Shown here one piece after another: positions 41,232 to 64,000 of a stretch of DNA of 64,000 nucleotides (position 1 is its first letter; the number at the start of each line of letters is the position of its first letter). The DNA is from Halichondria panicea (lineage: Eukaryota > Porifera > Demospongiae > Suberitida > Halichondriidae). A program made the position numbers and the translations under genes. Where the stretch lies: positions 5,333,378-5,397,377 of the forward strand of contig NC_087381.1 of assembly GCF_963675165.1 (NCBI RefSeq), read 5' to 3'. A model generated the notes under the pieces. That model had not been told where the DNA came from, did no database searches, and was given only the letters and a program-made list of their open reading frames with translations.

Positions 41232-42186
41232 AAATAATAGTGTCATAATGACAGTTTGTACATAGATTCTACTATCAACCTGTACATGTGAAAAAGAATT
41301 TTTTTGCATGCTGTTATAGAAAACGGTAAAGATCCTTAAGAGTGTGACTTGCTTTTTCAATATAGAAAACGGTAAAGATCGTTAAAAGTGTGATTGCTTT
41401 TTCTAGAATTGGGGTGCAATAATACTTGCATACAACAAGTCAATACAGAGAAAATGTATACAACCTCAGAAAAAGGACAGATTAAAGAGCTATAGCTCCC
41501 AAATGGCCTGTTTGAGGTTCCATGCACTAATTATACACACAGAGAACACTATAATCCATTCGGGCACGCGTACCTACCCAATTTAATAAAAAAGCACTAC
41601 ATAATGTTGGTATCTGTACACCAAAATAAGCTACCCTAACTATAAAGTTATGCTAAGGCTATATCCGGCCGGTATAGCCACTATAATATACATGCTACTA
41701 AAGAAATCTAAAACTACTTTCGTGTCTTTTATCGTGTGTTCATGTTCAGGGAGTCTCTACTTTCTCTTCAACATCATCATCATCATCAAAGCTATCTTCT
41801 TCTGTATGTATGTGCATGAGGTGGTAGTTAATTGCTTCAGGAGGAAACCATTATAGGTGCATAATTATTACAGCGTACAATAATTATTAAGGCTAATGCA
41901 TGGGGACCAGCGAATAATTTTCGTTGCAGTGGAAATGCAATTTATTTTATTTTACAATTATCATTCTGATATCCTAAAGATGTGAAAATGTACCATACCA
42001 TGCTGTTAAGTATCTGTGATGCACTTTACGTACGTATCAACTGTTGAACTACAAAAAGGGCCAGATTTAGACAACATGTATATATCCTCTGTGCATGCAT
42101 TATTTGGGGTACTTTCATGACGCGGCGAGGAATACCTATTATAGTATAACTACACTGCTAAACATGTTGTCCGTATAGTTTACAAG
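41232..42186. other. Convergent intergenic interval
   Basis: A repeated segment ATAGAAAACGGTAAAGATC occurs twice (41317-41385). A possible extra last exon of the adhesion GPCR lies near 42080-42145 on the minus strand (acceptor TATAATAG), but it is not needed to end that protein. Confidence 0.4.
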
Positions 42187-56453
<14,267 letters not shown>

Positions 56454-56695
56454 TGTGGCGACTCTGAGTCGAGTCTCTATCTTGCAGTCTGCACAATGTC
56501 AATGAAGAACTCAATGCAGCCCCACCCCTAAAATACTGCAAAAAGGGGGAGGGGCTGGTGTTTATTGTTTTTTCTCCATTGTTGCCCAAAATTTGATCAG
56601 CGTATTAGTGGCCTAACAAGTGTATCTCGTTATGCCTACATTGAAGTCATAAAATAATTATTCAACAGTAAAATTGATCAAAAACTCCTTATAAA

Positions 56696-59472
56696 TTAAT
56701 TAGTTTGAGTATCCACAGGTTTATACTTGTAGCCTTTGTGCCTCCTAGTGGTCCGAACTCCATCACCACAGCGACATCGGCACACCCACCACACGATTGG
56801 ACAGAGAAGGAAAAGCAATGAACCCAACACAACAGGTGGTAGCAAAATCTCTATAAGATAAAGGCCAGGGAAAGTTATGGGATTGCTTGTGGGTACGGGT
56901 GGAGTCACACTGGTCACATGACCTGTAGTAGTACTTGTTGCAATCGATACCGTTGGTACAGCCATTTCATTGGCTGAAGTTCGGAGATCTATTTTTGATG
57001 GTGCAGTCGATAAAAGTTGATTAGATAATAATACGGTGTGTGTTGTGACCATAACGGTTTCCATTGGCAATTCAGAGCTAGTTGTGGGAGTAACAAGGTT
57101 TCTTGATGAGGTCATTAGAGAATTGTAAATGCCTTCACTTCTTTCGGTGCTGGATGACACAATCTTTTGCGTTGGCAAAATAAGGATTTGTGATGATCTT
57201 GAATCGATAGTGTCTTTAGTTCTCAAATTTTGTAGTATACTTGACTTTGTGGCGTTCAATTGTTCTTGAAGTGAGGTCATTGTATCATTATGATGAGAGG
57301 GCATGGTAGGGTCACCTGCTGCATGCTGATTATAGCTCTGTGTGGGAGAGGGCAGTGACTTCACTGTAGCCTCAATTCCGTTAAAATGGTGGTGGGTATT
57401 GAGTGGTTGTATGACAACAGGTATCGGGTCAGCATTGGCAGCTTGCTGGAATTGACCTAAAGTATTGAAAACACACTACATCAATAGTTCCCATGCAGTT
57501 CTACATGCAAGCATGAAGGGATCTAAAAGTTCTTTATAATGTTTAACCATGCAACCCAACAAAAGACATCCGCGCGATGTTAAGCATAGATTTCTGCCTC
57601 AAAGGGTCTGGAGACCACGCCCTTTTTTGTCAAGGACTGGTAAGCAAGAGTTGTCCCAGCGGAATGCAATTAGAGCAAACCACGAATTAGGTAATGCATT
57701 GGTGATGAACGTTTAGTCTCATTACAAGTCGCCAGATGTGTTTCTACATTTAAGGCTCGTTACAGGTTAATTGTGATGTTTGTACGTGGTTGCGTGAGAT
57801 TCTTCACGCATGGAACAACTCTTTAGTAGCACATGCAACAGACCCTTTCAGAAGGAAAAAATGGTGAGGCCTCCTGTTCAATTATTAAGGACACTTTTAA
57901 ATACAAGTCAGCTTATAATTGATTATAGTAACAGCACTACCTCTCTTATAGCGGGTAATTTTCAGGGTTAAATCATTCGTGGTTGATAATTTTAGTCAGT
58001 TTGTGGGTTATAAATTCGTGGTTGCTGCCTACACAGTAGTCGGGCGCCACCGCCCTCTTATACCGTTGCCCGGAAGGAGGTCGGGAATCAAGCCTATTCA
58101 CAGTTTTGTTCTGTTGTTGGAATTCCAACAATTCCACCAGCTCCAATCAGATTGCAGTATCTCAAGGGGATTGATCACACCCACTCAAGTGTACCACGTG
58201 TGAATTTTACACACGTTGGATTGACTGAGAGGCGAGGCCAACACCCACTTTACTATTCATCGCTATTGGTTAGCACCCACATAGAATGAATGATATTCAT
58301 GATACTATTGCGTAACAGGCCAGAACAAAACTGTGGATAGGCTTGAGGCGCTCGACTACCTAAACAGCTGCATGGTAGTATAAATGTAGTCAATTATCGC
58401 TTCATTCGTGGGATTCGTGCTCAGGGTTTCAACCACGAACACTTTTCCCTCCAAAAATTGTATACCATATAGCATGAAATTTTTGAGGCACTTATATTTC
58501 GTGGATTGGCCTCTAAAAGCATTTCGTTGCACAATGTTCACGGAATGGCTGCTTACCGGAAGCCACGCCTTTAAATCTTTGCACGTTATAGCAGATAATT
58601 CTAATTAAAGAACAATTTTCGTGGACTTAATTTTCGTGTAGGATTGCTATAGACTGGAAACCACTCCCCTTCTCTCGGGAGAAAGGGACTGGCAAGCTGC
58701 TGTATTGAGAGTTGTCCCAGTGCGTGAAGAAATCTCACGCTGCCATGCACAAGAATGTAAACGTCACAAATAGTCATGTGCCACCGCCCACACACTAACT
58801 ATTACTGCACAATTTATTATCGGCCTCGAGTATAAGTACATTCACTGGCGGTCTGTTATCGAGGCTGAAATAATATCACCCATGCATTACGCATTTTGTG
58901 GTTTGTTCTAATTGCATTCCAACAGGACAACTCTCAACACGGCAACTTGCCAGTCCCCAGAGCCCAGAACGAAGGGAGTGGTTTCCGGTCTAGAATTGCT
59001 AACCCACGAAATCCGCGCTATACGGTATTTTCCAACGGAGTTGTAATTACGCTTGTGTTGACAGAGATACCACAATAGTTTGTGTAAGTACAGAGAAAAC
59101 ACCACAATTATCATACTGAAGTACGTGGGTGTAAAATGCCACAAGCTAGAGTATTTTATAAACAAGAGAAGCTAGGGGATCGACTGTAGTCCAATATAAG
59201 AAAGCCAAAATATTTAGCGTGTAAGGACATAATCTCAATCACTTAAATAGCTACAAAGTCAAAGGTCAAAGCACTTCCACTAGAAATGTATGTCACTACT
59301 AGATCTATGCCAGTCACGTCAGCAGTCTATATTAAAAATGGTTGTTATAATTATAGTGAACAGACACAATGTTTATAGTTGCTTAATTCATTATAAATAT
59401 CTCCCTTACACTCCATTAAATATTGAACTCACCCAGTGCTAGGGCTAGCAACAAAAGATAGACAGTGGACAT
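56696..59472 (-). CDS. Mucin-like type I membrane protein
   Basis: Two exons (59472-59433 and 57456-56696) give 266 aa. Exon 1 is almost exactly a signal peptide (MSTVYLLLLALALG) with a GTGAGT donor, and phase 1 fits the exon 2 acceptor. The ectodomain is Ser/Thr/Pro-rich with NAT, NDT and NQ sites and no recognisable fold. A hydrophobic helix near residues 205-238 (LIEILLPPVVLGSLLFLLCP) is followed by a Cys/Arg stop-transfer and a ~25-aa basic tail with YKYKPVDTQTN. The gene ends about 240 bp upstream of the adhesion receptor start on the same strand, so the two could be co-regulated, but nothing shows this. The intron holds four nested transposons. Confidence 0.75.
57945..58468. mobile_element. 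TATAGCGGGTAATTTTC MITE interrupted by another element
   Basis: The left part (57945-58036) and right part (58368-58468) together resemble 42909-43125, with ATTCGTGG arms. It is split by the 58037-58358 insertion. Confidence 0.65.
58037..58358. mobile_element. TAGTCGGGCGCC element, 322-bp copy
   Basis: Begins TAGTCGGGCGCC and ends GGCGCTCGACTA. Flanking CCTACACAG and CCTAAACAG match 8 of 9, indicating a 9-bp target duplication and so a Mutator-like origin for the family. Confidence 0.8.
58463..59027. mobile_element. Second TATACCATATAGC-type MITE, interrupted
   Basis: Left end near TATACCATATAGCATG and right end CGCTATACGGTA. Its arms carry TTTTCGTGGA / CCCACGAAAT. It is split by the 58650-58992 insertion. 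Confidence 0.6.
58650..58992. mobile_element. Mutator-like MITE (TAGACYGGAAACCACTCCC family)
   Basis: Ends TAGACTGGAAACCACTCCC and GGGAGTGGTTTCCGGTCTA. Flanks GGATTGCTA and GAATTGCTA match 8 of 9. A related degenerate copy may lie at about 57605-57850. Confidence 0.78.
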
Positions 59473-59793
59473 CACACTATAGTAGTAGTCTCATAATTAT
59501 CTCTAGACTCTTGATATGTAGACCTCTATATAATTATATATGTCCCACTGACAGCTAGCAAGAAAAGTCAATGCAGGAAATGGACATAATTAGCAGTCAT
59601 AATTAATTCCTTGGAAACTCTACATTACCAAGAGTTTCCAAGGAATTCTGTGGGCAGTATAAGCACCTGTGGTCTACCACACTTATGAAAGGAGGTGACT
59701 GCATCCAGTATATAGTGTATTCATGCAGTATCCTTATTCATTGACAGACAGTATGTAATGTGCACACGCAGGACAGTTCCATTTGTACAGACT

Positions 59794-59837
59794 TCAGGCT
59801 CAGTAGAGAAGAAACTTCTTTGATACTGAACCATCAA
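59794..59837 (-). promoter_or_regulatory. Type II SECIS element in the selenoprotein 3' UTR
   Basis: On the minus strand, 60-100 nt past the stop at 59897, UUGAU precedes a 9-bp helix (GGUUCAGUA with UACUGAGCC, one G-U pair) and UGAA follows it, forming the UGA/GA core. The apical part is UC, an AAA, then a GAAG-UUU-CUUC mini-helix, which is the type II arrangement. A weaker lower helix may pair CAGU (about 59850) with ACUG (about 59775). It is the expected partner of the in-frame UGA at 62338. Confidence 0.85.
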
Positions 59838-59896
59838 AATAAAAGGTGACTGAACGTAAAAGAGCACAAATTAAGTTAAGCAGAGTTTTGTGGATA

Positions 59897-62800
59897 TTAT
59901 AGAATGAGGCAACCTTTTCCACTCTCGGACTTGGTAATTTTTTTAGGAGCTTCTCCTTTGGAGACACTGACCACCTCGTCCACAATCTGGGGAGTGTGTG
60001 TGCATGTGTGTGGGCGTTGTCAGCTCTACAAATATTTACACATGTAAGGCCAGGCAAAGTACATTCTTTCAAGTGTCAGCTTGTGATAAAAGTATATGCA
60101 CTCTTTTCTATCATTATTGCTCTGCAGTCTCACAACCACACCTATTTCCTCAAACAGGTGTGGTTTGTGAGGCTCTGCAGCATTGACGCTAGACTGGCGG
60201 CGACAGCCCCTCGCGTGTGTAGTGCGAGGGACTGGCAAACTGCCTATCAGTCACTCGTCTCAGCTGCAACGAGCATTGCAGCCTATCAGATTGCTCAACG
60301 TCATATTAGCCCGGTAATTGTAACCGCACTTACACTTCAGGGGATTCAGTACAGTCCATAGTAGCTAAATCTCATAGCAAAATTTAACCACATTATCTAT
60401 AATGATATTCATGTTTGGTAGTGTCATATGATCTATACACTTCCGCTGAGACGAGTGACTGATAGGCAGTTGGGCAGTCACTCGCGTGTTGCCGCCAGTC
60501 TACATTGACACGCCCTTTAATTTTTTTGTGCTATTTTTGAATAATGACCGCCAGTCCGCTTGCAAATTGAGGAAGTGGCTGATGAGAAACAAGGGGTCTA
60601 CTTTGCCTGGCCTAAGCAACAATAAAACAATCTTCACGATGAAAGTAAGGCTTGTCAATATAGTACTCACCCTGACCCATGACCCATTAACCCTGGCAGT
60701 TTAAATGAAATGAAAGCACAGTGGGTGCTGATCCCTCGGCGGAGGCGCCAAAGCTACTAGCTATTAACCCTTTAACCGTCGGATTCTTAATTAACAGTGA
60801 AGTGAAATGTCTGCAAATTCTCTATCGGGTTTCCAGAGCAATAAAATGCCTAGCAACCATATACCAATAGAATGCCCATACAACAAGGAATAAAATGGTG
60901 CAACATGTGTTGCCATAACAACCACGGTTATTACGCTCACCCGTTTTTATCATTTTAAATGCTCGGCCAGCGGTGAGATAAAATCCAAAAATTTTTTTTT
61001 ATGGATCAGCCTATCATATGGTATAAAGGCTTGACTAAGCTTGATTTTCTCATCATATGAATGTAACAGTGCTAAAATATATCAATTTGAAGTACATACG
61101 TACATGTATTACTATATCGGTGAACGATCTATGAAATTTACAAGCTCACATAAAGACTGTTCATTACTGCTAATTCTATTTTAGCTATACTATACTTACT
61201 ACTGATATTCTAGCTATACTATACTACTTGCCAGAGTCACACAGTGAGCCCTCTCCTGGTCTTTCACCGTCCTGGTCCATAGCTCTAGCGTCTAGGTCCA
61301 TGTCATGCATGTCCTCAGTCCCAGACAGTTCATCAGCATCTGGCATAAAGCTGGTAACCTTTGGGAGGTATCCTACTATCCCCTCTCCTTCATAGGCACT
61401 GTCATCACCAGAGGAGACATCGCCATTGCTGTCCTCAAGCTGTTCAAGCACATCGGCACAAGTAAACAACCTAGCCATAGCTATAAACTTCGTGCGGTAA
61501 GACGCTAATGAAATTTTAATATAGCAACGTGGCTTGGAAAATTCTAGACTAAATTGCACGTGATTCTACAGCTCTTCCTCTATACAGGGATGTGCGTAGT
61601 TCGAGCTACTTCCTAAGTATCGCAGAATTATAATTTCGCAAAAAAAAGTCACTATTGCGGGCCACGATCGTGGCCCGTGACGGTTAAAGGGTTAAATACA
61701 CACATCATTTTGCATGTAGATGTAGGGAATCAGAATCGTGCGGAAATGATCAACCATGATCGTTGTTAAAATCGATGTTAGAAGTTCAAAGTCCATAAAA
61801 ATGGTTGTTGCATGAAATAGCTAAGTAGGTACGTGCAGCTTTTTCTCACTGTTGCAGCTGCATTCTAGTGCAGAGCTAACTACTAAGTAGAGTAGAAACA
61901 CTGTACGGACAATTTTTGTGCTACGCACTATTCTGAAAAAGCTGCAATGGCATTCCAAGTATTAAGCAAAACTTACAAATCCACAAATTGAAATCCAAGT
62001 AATAACTAGAAGCCTATTATTATTAAGAAGCCATTGATCATTGAGCAGCTGAGACACAAACGCACACACACACACTCAAACACACTACCATATACGTACC
62101 CATCGGCATAATAACCTAGGATGCTTAGGGGGAATGTTGATTAGTCAATGTTGTGTAAGCTAAAGCTCACCGCTTGGAAGTCAGGGAATTGTCCGGTCTC
62201 CTGCTTAGAGTAGATCAGCGCTCCGTTCACCTTCACCTCAAAGTCCCGGCTATTACCCACCGCCCCGTTAGTCTCCGCCTCCGGTACCGCCCTCTTGATA
62301 TCAGCCTCAAGGGCGTAGTACTTGGGGGCGTACCCTCACCCACCACTACAGGGAGGGAGGGTCACATGAGCACAGTACGTACTAACAACAGACACTGTAC
62401 TAAAGATGGCTTAACATGGACCAAATCTAATTCAAGAAGTCAAAACTCAAGTACTTTCCCGCAAAGTTAAAACACGACCCCAAGTTTATAACCTTTGGTA
62501 TTGGACATAGCTAGCTAGTTAGATCATGACACAGAAATTACAACACCTACAAGCTACCGTAAGACCTCGATTTAAGGCGACACTTTTTACGTTTTGCGAA
62601 AGTACACTTTTAATGTACACAAAAAAATGAATTTATATGGTGCTATATGGGAGAAATGTCCAAGTGTCATATATTTAGAGGGTCGCCTTAAATATTAAAT
62701 AGAGGTTTTACGGTAAGATCTAGTGACAGTGTGTATGTGTACATGTGTGTGTGTGTGTGCTTTGAACTCACCAATAGCTGACATCCACTTTGACAGACAT
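59897..62800 (-). CDS. Selenoprotein of the Rdx family (MIEN1/SelW-like)
   Basis: Three exons (62800-62772, 62345-62171, 59986-59897) give 97 aa when the TGA at 62338-62336 is read as selenocysteine. Residues 9-13 are YCGGU, the CxxU redox motif of SelW, followed by GYAPKYYALEADI, FEVKVNGALIYSKQETGQFP and a tail KKITKSESGKGCLIL. The overall fold and length fit Rdx-family thioredoxin-like proteins. The extended C-terminus with a CaaX box (CLIL) is the hallmark of MIEN1/C35/Rdx12, whose human form has CxxC and CVIL. The product is thus probably a prenylated, membrane-attached redox protein. Both introns are phase-consistent. Intron 2 (2.2 kb) contains a piggyBac relic and other insertions. A SECIS lies in the 3' UTR. 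Confidence 0.88.
60190..60502. mobile_element. Mutator-like MITE (TAGACTGGCGG family), second copy
   Basis: Ends TAGACTGGCGGCGACAG and GTTGCCGCCAGTCTA. Flanks CATTGACGC and CATTGACAC match 8 of 9. The body is nearly identical to 8847-9122, implying recent mobility. Confidence 0.85.
60705..62112. mobile_element. Relative of the 8800-9607 element, split by piggyBac
   Basis: Left part ATGAAAGCACAGTGGGTGCTG, then after the piggyBac insertion come GATCAACCATGATCGTTGTT, GAAAAAGCTGCAATGGCATTCC and an AC-rich tract, in the same order as 9185-9570. Confidence 0.6.
60768..61691. mobile_element. Internally deleted piggyBac element
   Basis: Ends CCCTTTAACCGTC and GACGGTTAAAGGG are exact inverses and are flanked by TTAA on both sides (60764-60767, 61692-61695), the piggyBac target. 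On the minus strand a segment from about 61477 to 61224 reads MARLFTCADVLEQLEDS followed by an acidic DDSAYEGEG and EDMHDMDLD stretch, typical of piggyBac transposase N-termini. The catalytic domain is absent in this 924-bp copy. Confidence 0.85.
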
Positions 62801-63183
62801 TTTTAAGAGTGTTCACTAAGACAAGGAAGGAGCAGTTATAACAACGCGCGCAAGCAACGAGTCTAAATACTTCAGGACTTGATGAATAATGAGAGACAAT
62901 GATGCAATGTTATTAATTTCTATGGTCGGGTAATACTGTAATGCATAAAGCCACCTTGAAAATCACTAGAGATTAGAGCGACCCTTACCCAATACACAGC
63001 CACAGAGCTAGAGCTAGAGCTAGAGAGAGAGAACAGAGATCGAGAAGGTACTACCAGTCTCTGCTAAAAGGGGGAGGGCCCCAAGGAAGAACAATATACT
63101 CTCCCCTGGCCCTGAATGTAAAACACAGTAGGTTTTTGATAGGTGTATATTTACTTTTTGACCCACTACACGTACGTACAGTG

Positions 63184-63466
63184 TAGCCTCGAGACCAGGC
63201 TGTTCGTTGTCTGAAAGAATGCCTGGTCTAGTTCCAATGTAGAACTAGTCTAATTGCAGGAATTTCTTGTACCGATAATTGCCCGCAACAACCGTACTTA
63301 CCCGTGAATATCATTACAGTAACGTACAGCTAGCTATAGTATTGTTGAGTTTGCAATCATGTTCACAACCTCAAGCCTAACCACTCACTGACTCAGCTAG
63401 ACGAGTTCTACATTAGAACTGGACCAGGCGTTCTTTCAGACAAAGAACGGCCTGGTCTCGAGGCTA
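63184..63466. mobile_element. TAGCCTCGAGACCAGGC MITE
   Basis: Ends TAGCCTCGAGACCAGGC and exact inverse; sub-terminal arms share GTTCTTT-like and GAACTAG segments. Flanks CGTACAGTG and CCTACAGTA match 7 of 9. It lies between the divergent selenoprotein and zinc-finger genes. Confidence 0.75.
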
Positions 63467-63503
63467 CCTACAGTACACACACACACACACGCACGCACAC
63501 ACA

Positions 63504-63541
<38 letters not shown>
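63467..63541. repeat. CA microsatellite
   Basis: Interrupted (CA)n with GCAC variants. It ends in CACAG just before 63542, so it could again supply an acceptor for the following exon. Confidence 0.85.
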
Positions 63542-63542
<1 letters not shown>

Positions 63543-63568
63543 CTCCCCTCAGATGACATCTCCCAGCA

Positions 63569-64000
63569 ATGGCGACAGCTCTCATCTCTCGTAAACCTCG
63601 ACGAATGTCTTGCAACTCTCTATTGCGTCCCGTAACTTGTGAATGGGTGTTCCCCGACTCCAACCTCCTCTGTGGTTTGAACTTCACAGATATAGACGTC
63701 TTCACGCAACATGTTAGAGACAACCACCTTCCCAATCCCTACACCCCCGGACATGACCTGAGGCCAGAGGAACTACAGAGTGGCGTGTGCTGTTGGAACG
63801 GTTGTAGCTTTACGTCGCTTACTCTAACGTCACCGGAGTTTGTCAGTCACGTCTTATTTCATCCGTATCACATGTATTTGAAGCTACTCGGAACGGAAGT
63901 CATTAAAGATCGAGAACTAAGCGATTGTAGAATGGACTCGACTTTGTCTAATTTGTTACCATCGTTAGAGGTTCAGCAGTGTTGCTGGAGTAACGGACAG
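63569..64000 (+). CDS. C2H2-type zinc-finger protein, N-terminal part
   Basis: The frame from the ATG at 63569 is open to the window edge (144 codons). Cys/His spacing suggests atypical zinc fingers. One is C-E-W...C...FTQHVRDNH. A second is CCWNGCSF then FVSHVLFHPYHMYLKLLG, and a third starts CCWSNG at the edge. The HVxFHxxHxxLKxxG pattern recalls HINFP- and ARID2-type fingers, but the family call is weak. A CACAG acceptor at 63541 leaves open an upstream exon with a different frame. The gene is divergent from the selenoprotein gene. Confidence 0.6.
   Translation, partial: MATALISRKPRRMSCNSLLRPVTCEWVFPDSNLLCGLNFTDIDVFTQHVRDNHLPNPYTPGHDLRPEELQSGVCCWNGCSFTSLTLTSPEFVSHVLFHPYHMYLKLLGTEVIKDRELSDCRMDSTLSNLLPSLEVQQCCWSNGQ

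Noticed and set aside
62171-62345. Selenoprotein gene as a truncated pseudogene because of its TGA
   Set aside because: The TGA sits exactly at the U of CGGU, phases fit across three exons and a SECIS follows.

Overview
The window is metazoan nuclear DNA. Genes are split by many short, phase-consistent GT-AG introns, AT-rich intergenic sequence is full of ATAATTAT and GCATGC words, and the genes are animal types: a seven-transmembrane adhesion receptor, Golgi sulfotransferases, a C2 protein, death-fold proteins and a selenoprotein with a SECIS element. The mixture, including COR-type and CARD-type proteins with ubiquitin-like repeats, fits a sponge (demosponge) best. That placement is inference, since I could run no search. 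I joined exons by hand from splice sites and reading phase.

Layout. 1-4.7 kb: a COR/Ig gene on the minus strand with three one-base frameshifts, bracketed by inverted ~85-bp repeats. 5.6-16.4 kb: two convergent HNK-1-type carbohydrate sulfotransferase paralogues with matching four-exon structure, the first swollen by transposons. 16.4-25.7 kb: mostly transposon debris, including a 1.04-kb Mutator-like element that appears to carry exon-like fragments. 25.7-31.7 kb: the 3' part of a PAW-like plus C2 protein gene (plus strand). 32.5-34 kb: a tRNA-derived SINE and a fold-back element. 34.8-37.8 kb: a minus-strand gene for a 913-aa protein with eight tandem ubiquitin/ubiquitin-like domains, a ZU5-like region and a CARD-like C-terminus. 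38.0-41.2 kb: a single-pass membrane protein gene running the opposite way. 42.2-56.5 kb: a 28-exon Ig/HormR/GAIN adhesion GPCR (minus strand, 1,704 aa as assembled). 56.7-59.5 kb: a two-exon mucin-like type I membrane protein (minus). 59.8-62.8 kb: a three-exon Rdx-family selenoprotein (minus) with CGGU, a C-terminal CaaX box and a type II SECIS. 63.6 kb to the end: the start of a C2H2-like zinc-finger gene (plus).

The mobile-element load is heavy and well preserved. At least seven insertions have 9-bp target duplications (Mutator-like, several terminal families). Five have 5-bp duplications with CAG-starting ends. One piggyBac element is flanked by TTAA. Two short elements sit directly beside 5' splice sites.

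The strongest leads are the ubiquitin-repeat/ZU5/CARD fusion, which looks like an innate-immune or cell-death signalling protein; the selenocysteine form of a MIEN1-like prenylated protein; and the adhesion GPCR with a cysteine-less GPS.
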